In this document: in pieces, positions 22,878-31,882 of the stretch
Layout: every line of letters starts with the position of its first letter
Position numbering within the stretch: position 1 is the first letter of the stretch
Assembly (NCBI GenBank): GCA_045598285.1
Contig: JAZLLU010000002.1
Span: 12,099 to 76,098 of the forward strand
Direction: 5' to 3'
Length of the DNA stretch: 64,000 nt
Source: RGIG5612 sp045598285
GTDB taxonomy: Bacteria; Bacillota; Clostridia; Lachnospirales; Lachnospiraceae
The notes under the pieces: generated by a model
The model's input: only the letters and a program-made list of their open reading frames with translations
Database searches by the model: none
What the model was told of the DNA's origin: nothing
Position numbers and translations under genes: made by a program

Positions 22878-24239
22878 ATGCTAGAAACCATTAAAGAAAA
22901 ATGGCCTGAAATTTTAAACCATTTAAAACAAGAACACGACATATCTGATGTATCTTTTAACACATGGCTCCTTCCTTTAGAAGTTGCAGCCTTAGAAAAT
23001 GATACCATAATTATAGTTGTTCCAGAAGAAACTATTGGCCTTCAATACATAAAAAAGAAATATTATCTTCCTTTAAAAGTTTGTGTTGAAGAAGTAATTG
23101 GTTCATCTTTTGAGATTGAATTTGTTCTTCCAGATCAACTAAAAAATATTGCTAACATAGCTCCAGCGGAACCTGAACAGCTACCTGATATTTATGAAAA
23201 AGCAGGATTAAATCCTAAGTATACTTTTTCTACTTTCGTTGTTGGTGATAATAACAACTTAGCTCATGCTGCTGGTTTGGCGGTTGCTGAATCTCCTGGA
23301 GAAATTTACAATCCCTTATTTATCTATGGCGGTGTTGGTTTAGGTAAAACTCATCTTATGCAATCAATTGCCCATTTTATTTTACAAAGAAATCCTAACC
23401 TTAAGGTTCTATATGTTACTAGTGAAACTTTTACTAATGAAATTATTGAGGCAATTCGTAAAGGTAATGAAAACCCTAATGCTAACGTTTTATTTAGGGA
23501 AAAATATAGAAATGTTGATGTTCTTTTAATTGATGATATTCAATTTATTAGTGGAAAAGAGAGTACTCAAGAAGAGTTTTATCATACATTCACTGATTTA
23601 TATGAACATAAAAAACAAATTATTATTTCTTCAGATAAACCTCCAAAAGAAATTAATAATCTTGAGGAAAGACTTTGTTCACGTTTTCTTTGGGGACTTC
23701 CTGTTGATATTCAATCCCCTAAATATGAAACACGTGTAGCTATTTTGAAGAAAAAAATAGAATTAGAAGGCACAACTAATATTCCTGATGAAGTTGTTAA
23801 CTACATTGCTAAAAATGTAAGTTCTAATATTCGTGAACTTGAAGGTGCTCTTACTAAAATTGTTGCTTATTCAAAACTTTCATCTTCAGAAATAACTTTA
23901 GAATTTGCAGAAAATGTTCTTCATGACTTATTTAATGAGGCTCAAAAAGAAATAACTCCTGAAATGATTATTAAAATTGTTGCAGAACATTTTAATGTTT
24001 CTGTTAATGATATTGTTTCTAAAAAGAAGAGCCAGGATATTGTTTATCCTAGACAAATTATTATGTATCTTTGCCGTACACTTACAGATGTTGCCCTTAC
24101 ACTTATTGGAAAACGTCTTGGCGGTAGAGATCATACAACTATTATTCATGGATATGAAAAAATTCAACATGAAATTGATATAAATGAAAAAGTTCGTGCT
24201 GATGTTGAAATATTAAAGAAAAAAATTATACCTTCATAA
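22878..24239 (+). CDS. dnaA: Chromosomal replication initiator DnaA
   Basis: AAA+ initiator that binds DnaA boxes and melts the origin. 453 residues: domain I (about 1-80), a short linker, the AAA+ domain with Walker A GGVGLGKTHLMQ at about residue 152 and Walker B VLLIDDIQFI, and domain IV with the DNA-binding signature GGRDHTTIIHG. AGGAG precedes the ATG. Codons are more AT-rich than in the left arm. First gene of the rightward replisome cluster. Confidence 0.98.
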   Translation: MLETIKEKWPEILNHLKQEHDISDVSFNTWLLPLEVAALENDTIIIVVPEETIGLQYIKKKYYLPLKVCVEEVIGSSFEIEFVLPDQLKNIANIAPAEPEQLPDIYEKAGLNPKYTFSTFVVGDNNNLAHAAGLAVAESPGEIYNPLFIYGGVGLGKTHLMQSIAHFILQRNPNLKVLYVTSETFTNEIIEAIRKGNENPNANVLFREKYRNVDVLLIDDIQFISGKESTQEEFYHTFTDLYEHKKQIIISSDKPPKEINNLEERLCSRFLWGLPVDIQSPKYETRVAILKKKIELEGTTNIPDEVVNYIAKNVSSNIRELEGALTKIVAYSKLSSSEITLEFAENVLHDLFNEAQKEITPEMIIKIVAEHFNVSVNDIVSKKKSQDIVYPRQIIMYLCRTLTDVALTLIGKRLGGRDHTTIIHGYEKIQHEIDINEKVRADVEILKKKIIPS

Positions 24240-24498
24240 ATACACATTTTATAAACATTAATGTATTTTTTTGGTTAATTTCTTGTTAATTTATTGTTTT
24301 TTTATTTTTATAAATATTAAAATTTTTAGTTATTCACAAATTATTAGACTTTGGTAAACAATATTATTAACAATAAACTTTCTTTTATTTTTAAGGCTTT
24401 AACCCTTATTTTCACAAATCAACAAAGCCTACTATTACTACTAAAATTATATATATTTATATATTAACTTTTTTTATCAAGAAGGGAGATTTACACAA
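24240..24498. other. Replication origin, downstream part (dnaA-dnaN spacer)
   Basis: A 259-bp, extremely AT-rich spacer with a consensus-permitted DnaA box TTATTCACA at 24330-24338 and long T and A tracts. In Bacillus-type bipartite origins this is the side where unwinding occurs. I see no gene in it. The unwinding site itself is inferred from position and composition. Confidence 0.65.
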
Positions 24499-25599
24499 AT
24501 GAAAATAACCTGTTCAAAAGCAGATTTATTAAATGGTATTAATATTGCTTTAAGAGCTGTACCTGGAAAGAGTTCACTTCCAATTTTAGAATGTTTCTTA
24601 ATAGAAGCTAATGATCAAATAAAAATAACAACAAATGATAATGACATGGGAATAGAAACGGTCATTGATGGAAAAGTAGAACAAATTGGAAAAATTGCTA
24701 TTAATGCAAGAGTATTAAGTGATATTGTTAGAAAACTTCCAGAAAATAATGTCTTAATAGAAACAAATTCTAATTTTAAGGTAAGAATTAAATGTGAAGA
24801 TGCGGAATTTACTATTAACGGAAATAATTTTATAGAATTTCCAGAACTTCCAGAAACATCACAGGAAAATAAAATTACAATTTCACAATTCACATTAAAA
24901 GAATTAATTAAACAAACAATATTTTCAATTTCAATAAATGATGCTAATGCAATTATGCGTGGTGAACTTTTTGATATTGAAAAAGATAATATAAAAATTG
25001 TTTCTTTAGATAGTCATAGAATTTCTATAAGAAATGAAAAACTTCCATTTGCCTATAATAAATTTAAAGCAATTATTCCAGGAAAAACACTTATAGAAAT
25101 TAGTAGAATTTTAACAGGTGAAAGTGGAGAAGTTGTTGATATTACATTTGATAAAAAATTCGTTAAATTTAGTTTTGATAAAACAAATGTTATTTCAAGA
25201 TTAATTGAAGGTGAATATTTTAATGTTGAACAAATGATTTCTTCAGATTATGAATCAGTTGTTAGATTAAATAAAAATGAATTTATTAATGTAATAGAAA
25301 GAGCTGTAACTTTAACTCGAGAAGGTGAGAAAAAACCAATTATTTTAGAAATAAGAGATGGAGAAATGAATATAGAAATATCTTCTTCGCTTGGTTCTAT
25401 GAATGATCACATTTACATAAATAAAGAAGGTAAAGATGTAACTATTGGATTTAATCCAAGATTCTTCTTAGATGTTATGAAGGTAATAGATGATGAAGAA
25501 ATTAGTATTTATTTTGTAAATGCTAATGCTCCATGTTTAATAAAAGATAAAGAAGGTAATTATTTATATATTTTATTACCTGTTAATATTAATAGATAA
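24499..25599 (+). CDS. dnaN: DNA polymerase III beta sliding clamp
   Basis: Ring-shaped processivity factor. 366 residues in three clamp folds. Recognisable family pieces are MKITCSKADLLNGINIALRAVPGKSSLPILECFLIEA at the start, FPELPE near residue 117, the third-domain GFNPRFFLDVMKV, and the C-terminal YILLPVNINR resembling the conserved MP(V/M)R end. AGGGAG lies upstream. Its TAA overlaps the ATG of the S4 protein. Confidence 0.97.
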   Translation: MKITCSKADLLNGINIALRAVPGKSSLPILECFLIEANDQIKITTNDNDMGIETVIDGKVEQIGKIAINARVLSDIVRKLPENNVLIETNSNFKVRIKCEDAEFTINGNNFIEFPELPETSQENKITISQFTLKELIKQTIFSISINDANAIMRGELFDIEKDNIKIVSLDSHRISIRNEKLPFAYNKFKAIIPGKTLIEISRILTGESGEVVDITFDKKFVKFSFDKTNVISRLIEGEYFNVEQMISSDYESVVRLNKNEFINVIERAVTLTREGEKKPIILEIRDGEMNIEISSSLGSMNDHIYINKEGKDVTIGFNPRFFLDVMKVIDDEEISIYFVNANAPCLIKDKEGNYLYILLPVNINR

Positions 25600-25808
25600 T
25601 GGAAAAAATAATTTTAAGAGACGAATATATAAAACTTGGACAAGCACTAAAGGCTGCTGGATTAGTAAGTAGTGGTGTTGAAGCAAAAATTTTTATTGAA
25701 GAAGGAAAAGTTTATGTAAATGGAAAAGTTGAATATAGGCGTGGAAAAAAATTAAGAGAAGGAGATTTGGTTGAATTTAATAATAACACGGTAGAAGTAT
25801 GCAAATAA
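25599..25808 (+). CDS. yaaA: S4-domain RNA-binding protein YaaA (RlbA-like)
   Basis: The 69-residue protein is almost entirely an S4 fold: IKLGQALKAAGLVSSGVEAKIFIEEGKVYVNGKVEYRRGKKLREGD. It is the conserved small gene between dnaN and recF in Firmicutes and probably binds ribosomal or other structured RNA. It overlaps dnaN (TAATG) and recF (10 bp), so the three are translationally coupled. Confidence 0.94.
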   Translation: MEKIILRDEYIKLGQALKAAGLVSSGVEAKIFIEEGKVYVNGKVEYRRGKKLREGDLVEFNNNTVEVCK

Positions 25809-26893
25809 AATCCTTAGAGCTTAAAAATTATAGAAATTATGAAGGTCTTTCAATAGATTTTGAAAAAGGCGTAAATATTATTTATGGTGAAAATGCTCAG
25901 GGAAAAACAAATATATTAGAAAGTATTTATATGTGTGGGCTTGGAAAAAGTCACAGACATAATAAAGAAAATGAGCTAATTAAAATTAATGAGACAGAAG
26001 CGCATATAAAAGGTGAATTTATTAAAGATGATATTCCTGAAAGAATAGATATTCATATTAAAAAAAATAAAAATAAGGGAATAGCAATAAACCAAATTCC
26101 AATTAGAAGATTAAGTGAATTATACGGAAAAGTTAGCACAGTAATTTTTTCACCAGAAGATTTAGAAATAATTAAGCAAGGGCCATTTATTAGAAGAAGT
26201 TTTATTAATCAAGAACTTTGTCAAATTGATCCGATATATGTAGATGACCTAATTAATTATTCAAAAATATTAAAGCAAAGACACGAGTTATTTAAGAAAG
26301 TTGAAAAAAATCCAGATAAGAAAGAAGAACTTTTTGAAACTTTAGATATTTGGGATTTACAACTTGTAAATTATGGAAAAAAAATAATTGAAAGACGTCG
26401 AAAATTTTTAGACGAACTTAATGAAATGATTTTTGACATCCATTACGAAATTACTGATGGTAAAGAAAAAATAAAATTAGTATATGAACCGTCAGTAGAT
26501 GAAGAAAATTTTTACGAAGAATTATTAAAGGCAAGGAAGCAAGATGAAATTTATAAAAACACTTCTGTTGGGCCACACAGAGATGATTTTTCGTTTTATG
26601 AAGATAAGAAAAACTTAAAGTTTTATGGAAGTCAAGGACAACAAAGAACTTGCGTACTTTCCTTAAAACTTGCAGAGATAAAAATTATTGAGCTAATTAA
26701 AAATGAAAAACCAATTTTACTTTTAGATGATGTTTTATCTGAACTTGATAGAAATAGACAACAAAAACTTCTTAAAAGTATAGGTGATACTCAAACAATT
26801 ATTACATGTACTGGCGTTGATGAATTTGTTGAAAATGAAATTAAAACGGCAAAGAAGTTTTATATAAAAGATGCAAAAGTTTTAGAAAAATAA
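25799..26893 (+). CDS. recF: DNA replication and repair protein RecF
   Basis: SMC-like ATPase that helps load RecA at gapped DNA. 364 residues, with the N-terminal KSLELKNYRNYE, Walker A GENAQGKTNILE at residues 30-41, signature-like YGSQGQQRTCVLSLKLAE, and Walker B PILLLDDVLSELD. There is no strong ribosome site; initiation relies on the overlap with the S4 gene. Confidence 0.96.
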   Translation: MQIKSLELKNYRNYEGLSIDFEKGVNIIYGENAQGKTNILESIYMCGLGKSHRHNKENELIKINETEAHIKGEFIKDDIPERIDIHIKKNKNKGIAINQIPIRRLSELYGKVSTVIFSPEDLEIIKQGPFIRRSFINQELCQIDPIYVDDLINYSKILKQRHELFKKVEKNPDKKEELFETLDIWDLQLVNYGKKIIERRRKFLDELNEMIFDIHYEITDGKEKIKLVYEPSVDEENFYEELLKARKQDEIYKNTSVGPHRDDFSFYEDKKNLKFYGSQGQQRTCVLSLKLAEIKIIELIKNEKPILLLDDVLSELDRNRQQKLLKSIGDTQTIITCTGVDEFVENEIKTAKKFYIKDAKVLEK

Positions 26894-26905
26894 AAAGGAT
26901 AAAAA

Positions 26906-28852
26906 ATGGCTGAAGAAAAAAATTTACAAGACACACAAGTAACTAATGAATATGGCGCTGATAACATTCAGGTTCTAGAAGGGCTTGAGGCTGTTAGAAA
27001 AAGACCTGGTATGTATATTGGCAGTATATCTTCTAGGGGTCTTCATCACCTTGTTTATGAAATTGTAGACAATGCTGTTGATGAAGCTTTGGCAGGATAT
27101 TGTAAAGACATTATAGTTACAATTAATAAAGATAATTCTATAACCGTTGAAGATAATGGCCGTGGAATTCCTACAGGAATAAATTCTAAAGAAGGCGTAT
27201 CGGCAGTTGAACTTGTATTTACTAAGTTACATGCAGGTGGAAAATTCGGTGGTGGCGGATATAAAGTATCTGGCGGACTTCACGGTGTGGGTGCGAGCGT
27301 TGTTAATGCTCTTTCTGAACACTTAGAAGTTACTATCTACAGAGAAGGAAAAATTCACCATCAAGAATATTCCAGAGGACATGCTAAAGGAAAACTTCAA
27401 ATATTAGGAGACTGTCCGGAAGAAAAGACAGGAACAACAGTAACATTTTTACCAGATAGAGAAATTTTTGAAGAAACAGTTTACGACTATAGAATTCTTC
27501 AACAAAGACTTAGAGAAATGGCCTTTCTTACAAAAGGACTTCGTATAGTTTTAAAAGATATTCGTGATGGAAAAGAACAAGAAAAGACTTTCCATTACGA
27601 AGGTGGAATAAAAGAGTTTGTTGCTTATATTAATAAGTCAAACACGCCGTTATATGAAGACATTCTTTATTTTGAAGGCAGTAAAAATAATGTTGCCGTT
27701 GAAGTTGCTATGCAACATAACGATGGTTATAACGAAGGAATTTATACATTCGTTAATAATATCAATACACCTGAAGGTGGTACACACTTAGAAGGATTAA
27801 AGCGAGCGCTTACTAGAATATTTAATGACTATGCTAGAAAAAATAAAATCTTAAAAGAAAAAGAAGAAAATCTTTCTGGCGAAGATATTCGTGAAGGTTT
27901 AAGCGCAATCGTATCTGTAAAAGTTGAAGATCCTCAATTCGAGGGTCAGACAAAGCAAAAATTAGGTAATAGCGAGGCGCGTGCAGCGGTTGAAGCTGTT
28001 GTTAGTGAACAACTTACTTATTACTTAGAGCAAAATCCTTCTATTGCAAAGATGATTTGTGAAAAGAGTTTGCTTGCACAACGTGCTAGAGATGCTGCTA
28101 GAAAAGCTAGAGAAGCCACAAGAAAATCTCCACTTGCCGGAGGCGCACTTCCAGGAAAACTTACAGACTGCTCAGATAAGAATCCTGAAAATTGCGAAAT
28201 TTTCATAGTCGAAGGTGATTCTGCCGGTGGCAGTGCTAAGAAAGCTAGAATTAGAAAGACGCAGGCGGTACTTCCGTTAAGAGGAAAAATCTTAAACGTT
28301 GAAAAAGCCAGAGTTGATAGAATTTTAGGAAATGCAGAAATTAGGACGATGATTACCGCATTCGGCACAGGCATAAAAGATGATTTTGATATTACAAAAC
28401 TTCGTTACAACAAAATTATTATTATGACGGATGCCGATGTTGACGGTGCTCATATAGCAACATTGCTTTTGACATTTTTCTATAGATTTATGCCGGAGCT
28501 TATTAAACAAGGACATGTTTACCTTGCTAAGCCGCCGCTATATCAAGTTACCAGAAATAAAAAGCAATATTATGCTTATTCAGATGCTGAATTAAATAAA
28601 ATCATGGAAGAGATTGGCAGAGACAATCAAAACAAAGTTCAGCGTTATAAAGGTCTTGGCGAGATGGATGCTAGCCAGCTTTGGGAAACAACAATGGACC
28701 CTGAGCGCAGAATTCTTTCCAAGGTTATGATAGATGAGGAAAATCCTCAGGACTTGGATGTAACTTTTACTACTCTTATGGGCGATGAAGTTGAACCAAG
28801 ACGTGAATTTATTGAAACAAATGCTAAATACGCAACAAACATAGACATTTAA
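26906..28852 (+). CDS. gyrB: DNA gyrase subunit B
   Basis: ATPase subunit of gyrase. 648 residues (Gram-positive short form): GHKL ATP site with EIVDNAVDEALAGYC and VEDNGRGIP, the lid GGLHGVGASVVNALS, and the Toprim domain EGDSAGGSAKKAR with PLRGKILNVEKA and DADVDGAHIATLLLTF coordinating Mg2+. The AGGAT site precedes the ATG. gyrA follows after 12 bp. Confidence 0.98.
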   Translation: MAEEKNLQDTQVTNEYGADNIQVLEGLEAVRKRPGMYIGSISSRGLHHLVYEIVDNAVDEALAGYCKDIIVTINKDNSITVEDNGRGIPTGINSKEGVSAVELVFTKLHAGGKFGGGGYKVSGGLHGVGASVVNALSEHLEVTIYREGKIHHQEYSRGHAKGKLQILGDCPEEKTGTTVTFLPDREIFEETVYDYRILQQRLREMAFLTKGLRIVLKDIRDGKEQEKTFHYEGGIKEFVAYINKSNTPLYEDILYFEGSKNNVAVEVAMQHNDGYNEGIYTFVNNINTPEGGTHLEGLKRALTRIFNDYARKNKILKEKEENLSGEDIREGLSAIVSVKVEDPQFEGQTKQKLGNSEARAAVEAVVSEQLTYYLEQNPSIAKMICEKSLLAQRARDAARKAREATRKSPLAGGALPGKLTDCSDKNPENCEIFIVEGDSAGGSAKKARIRKTQAVLPLRGKILNVEKARVDRILGNAEIRTMITAFGTGIKDDFDITKLRYNKIIIMTDADVDGAHIATLLLTFFYRFMPELIKQGHVYLAKPPLYQVTRNKKQYYAYSDAELNKIMEEIGRDNQNKVQRYKGLGEMDASQLWETTMDPERRILSKVMIDEENPQDLDVTFTTLMGDEVEPRREFIETNAKYATNIDI

Positions 28853-28864
28853 GGAAGGTTATAA

Positions 28865-31357
28865 ATGGACGAGCATATTTTTGACAAAATAGAAGAGGTA
28901 GACCTTAAGCAGACTATGGAAAACTCGTACATCGATTATGCGATGAGCGTTATTGCTTCTAGAGCATTACCAGATGTTAGAGATGGACTTAAGCCTGTTC
29001 AACGTCGTGTACTCTACTCTATGATTGAACTTAATAATGGACCGGATAAACCACACAGAAAATGTGCACGTATCGTCGGCGATACAATGGGTAAATACCA
29101 TCCACATGGTGACTCATCTATCTACGGTGCGTTAGTAAACATGGCGCAGGAGTGGTCAACTAGATATCCTTTAGTTGATGGTCATGGAAACTTCGGTTCT
29201 GAAGATGGCGATGGGCCTGCGGCTATGCGTTATACAGAAGCTAGGCTCTCAAAAATTTCTATGGAGATGCTAGCTGATATAAATAAAGACACAGTTGACT
29301 TTGTTCCTAACTTTGACGAAACAGAAAAAGAACCTGTTGTTCTCCCTTCTCGCTACCCTAACCTTTTGGCGAATGGAACAACTGGTATTGCTGTTGGTAT
29401 GGCAACAAATATTCCTCCTCATAACTTAGGAGAAATAATTGATGCTGTCGTTAAGATTATTGATGATAAGGTTGAAGGCGCAGAAACTACTATTGATGAT
29501 GTAATGCAGATAGTAAAAGGACCGGACTTTCCTACCGGTGCAACAATCTTAGGACACAGAGGAATTGAAGAGGCTTATAGAACCGGACGTGGAAAAATTA
29601 AGATTCGTGCCGTTACAGAAATTGAACCTATGGAAGGCGGAAAGAACAGAATTGTTGTTACAGAACTTCCCTTCTTAGTAAACAAAGCTAAACTCGTTGA
29701 GAAAATTGGTGAGTTGCACAGAGATAAAAAAATTGATGGCATCACAGATCTTCGTGACGAGACAGACCAAACGGGTACGCGTGTAATTATTGAACTTAGA
29801 AAAGACGTTAATCCAAATGTTGTCTTAAATCAATTATACAAACACACGCAGATGCAAGATAGCTTCGGCGTAATTATGCTTGCACTTATAAATAATGAGC
29901 CTAAGGTCTTTACTCTTTTAGAGATGCTTAAGGCTTACTTAAAACATCAAGAAGAAGTTGTTACAAGAAGAACAAAATATGACCTTAACAAAGCCGAAGA
30001 GCGTGAACATATTTTAGCAGGTCTTTTAATTGCACTTGATAATATAGACGAGGTTATAAAAATTGTTCGCGGCAGCAGAACAACTCAGGATGCAAAAGAC
30101 GCATTGTGTAAGAGGTTTGGACTTGATGATGTGCAAGCGCAAGCTATTGTAGATATGCGTATTAGAGCTCTTACTGGATTAGAAAGAGAAAAACTCGAAG
30201 AAGAAAGAGCTGAACTTTTAGAAAAAATAAAATATTACAAAGCCATCTTAGGTGACGAAAAACTTTTGCTTGGAGTAATCAAGGAAGAAATTATCGTACT
30301 TAAAGATAAATATGGCGATGAAAGAAGAACAACTATCGGAGTTGACGATGGAGAAATTGAAGATGAAGATTTAATTCCTGACGAAAGCACAGTTATTACA
30401 ATGACTCGCTTAGGATACGTTAAGAGAATGGATATCGATAACTTCAAGGCTCAAAACCGTGGAGGTAAAGGCATTAAAGGAATGCACACGATTGATGAAG
30501 ATGTAACAGATAGAATGTTTATTACAACAACTCATCATAAGATTTTATTCTTCACTAATACGGGGCGAGTGTTCTTGCTTAAAGCTTACCAAATTCCTGA
30601 AGCTTCCAGAACAGCTAGAGGAACAGCAATCGTTAACTTGCTTCAGCTTCAACCAGGAGAGGCTATTGCAACGGCTATGGTTTTAGAAGAAACAGAAGGT
30701 GAAGCAAATCTTCTTATGGCAACAAAGAAAGGAATGATTAAGAAGACTCCTCTTTCCGACTTTAACAATATTCGTCAAACAGGTATTATCGCAATCGGTC
30801 TTCGCGAAGACGATGAACTTATAGATGCGGATCTTACCGATGGTAAAAGAGAAATCGTCCTTATTTCTAGGGATGGTCACAGCATAAGATTTAACGAAGA
30901 AGAAGTTCGTCCAACAGGCCGTTCATCAATGGGCGTAACGGGAATGAAACTAATTGGCGAAGATGAAGTTATTACACTTGCTATTGACTCTCAAGGCGAA
31001 TGTATTTTCTTTGCTACAGAAGGTGGTATGGGTAAACGTACTCGTTTCTCAGAATTTACTGCACAGCACCGTGGTGGCAAAGGCGTTCTTTGCTATAAAC
31101 TTTCTGATAAGACAGGAAAACTCGTTGCCGCTAGTGCTGTTGACGAAGAAGACCAAGTTATGCTTATTACGAGCGAAGGCATTGTAATGCGTACAGCTGT
31201 AAACGGCGTTTCAATAATTGGTCGCAACACAACGGGTGTTAAGATTATGAACATCGCTAAAGACGGCGACGTTAAGCTTGCCGGTATGGCTAGACTTCTT
31301 GCAGCATTCATTGAAGATGACAGCGAAGAAGCGGAAGTAGTTGAAGAAACGGAATAA
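28865..31357 (+). CDS. gyrA: DNA gyrase subunit A
   Basis: Cleavage and wrapping subunit. 830 residues: the DYAMSVIASRALPDVRDGLKPVQRR opening, catalytic Tyr in AAMRYTEARLSKI, and a C-terminal beta-pinwheel with GyrA-box-like QNRGGKGIKGM and RGGKGV repeats. In the quinolone region it reads HGDSSIYGALV: Ser is present, but the acidic residue (Asp87 in E. coli) is Gly. The C-terminus is acidic. Confidence 0.98.
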   Translation: MDEHIFDKIEEVDLKQTMENSYIDYAMSVIASRALPDVRDGLKPVQRRVLYSMIELNNGPDKPHRKCARIVGDTMGKYHPHGDSSIYGALVNMAQEWSTRYPLVDGHGNFGSEDGDGPAAMRYTEARLSKISMEMLADINKDTVDFVPNFDETEKEPVVLPSRYPNLLANGTTGIAVGMATNIPPHNLGEIIDAVVKIIDDKVEGAETTIDDVMQIVKGPDFPTGATILGHRGIEEAYRTGRGKIKIRAVTEIEPMEGGKNRIVVTELPFLVNKAKLVEKIGELHRDKKIDGITDLRDETDQTGTRVIIELRKDVNPNVVLNQLYKHTQMQDSFGVIMLALINNEPKVFTLLEMLKAYLKHQEEVVTRRTKYDLNKAEEREHILAGLLIALDNIDEVIKIVRGSRTTQDAKDALCKRFGLDDVQAQAIVDMRIRALTGLEREKLEEERAELLEKIKYYKAILGDEKLLLGVIKEEIIVLKDKYGDERRTTIGVDDGEIEDEDLIPDESTVITMTRLGYVKRMDIDNFKAQNRGGKGIKGMHTIDEDVTDRMFITTTHHKILFFTNTGRVFLLKAYQIPEASRTARGTAIVNLLQLQPGEAIATAMVLEETEGEANLLMATKKGMIKKTPLSDFNNIRQTGIIAIGLREDDELIDADLTDGKREIVLISRDGHSIRFNEEEVRPTGRSSMGVTGMKLIGEDEVITLAIDSQGECIFFATEGGMGKRTRFSEFTAQHRGGKGVLCYKLSDKTGKLVAASAVDEEDQVMLITSEGIVMRTAVNGVSIIGRNTTGVKIMNIAKDGDVKLAGMARLLAAFIEDDSEEAEVVEETE

Positions 31358-31405
31358 ACATAAATATTATAAAAAGAATTTTTGAGAAAGTGAGGAAACA
31401 AAAAT

Positions 31406-31867
31406 ATGATAACCATTTTTTTACTTATTCTTATTTATTCAACATATTCAGTATCAAGAAAATTAGGAATGGAAGGATGGGAACTTTTTGTTCCAGGATA
31501 TCGATTTTATAAACTTGTAGAAATTGCAACAGGAAATGGATGGCTTTGCTTTTTGCTTTTTATAGCAGCAATTCCAATTGCCGGATGGATTTTCCTAGTT
31601 GTTATTGCAATCGTTTGGGATGTCAAGATTTCTCAAAAAATTGCAAAATTATATAATGGCAATACGGCAGCAGTATTCTTTATTGGAATGTTCTATGTTC
31701 CATGTCATGTATTTAAGGATGCTCCAAATTGTGATGATCCAATAAATAGAGCGATAACAAAATTGTTTGGATTAAAAAAAGAAGATACCGCAAGCATTGA
31801 CGAAACCGAAAGTAAAGAAGATAACGTAACCGAAGAAAAAATAGAAAGTCCTGCAAACCAAGCTTAA
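31406..31867 (+). CDS. DUF5684-type small membrane protein
   Basis: A 153-residue protein with about four hydrophobic segments. Its pattern, GMEGWELFVPGYRFYKLVEIATGNGWLC, matches the W-x(2)-F-(I/V)-P-G-Y motif of DUF5684, a family near signal-peptidase-like small membrane proteins with no known function. A soluble acidic tail (about 30 residues rich in D, E, S) follows LFGLKKE. GAGGA precedes the start. It lies 48 bp after gyrA and 15 bp before the next gene. Confidence 0.85.
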   Translation: MITIFLLILIYSTYSVSRKLGMEGWELFVPGYRFYKLVEIATGNGWLCFLLFIAAIPIAGWIFLVVIAIVWDVKISQKIAKLYNGNTAAVFFIGMFYVPCHVFKDAPNCDDPINRAITKLFGLKKEDTASIDETESKEDNVTEEKIESPANQA

Positions 31868-31882
31868 AACAAAGGGGGAAAT

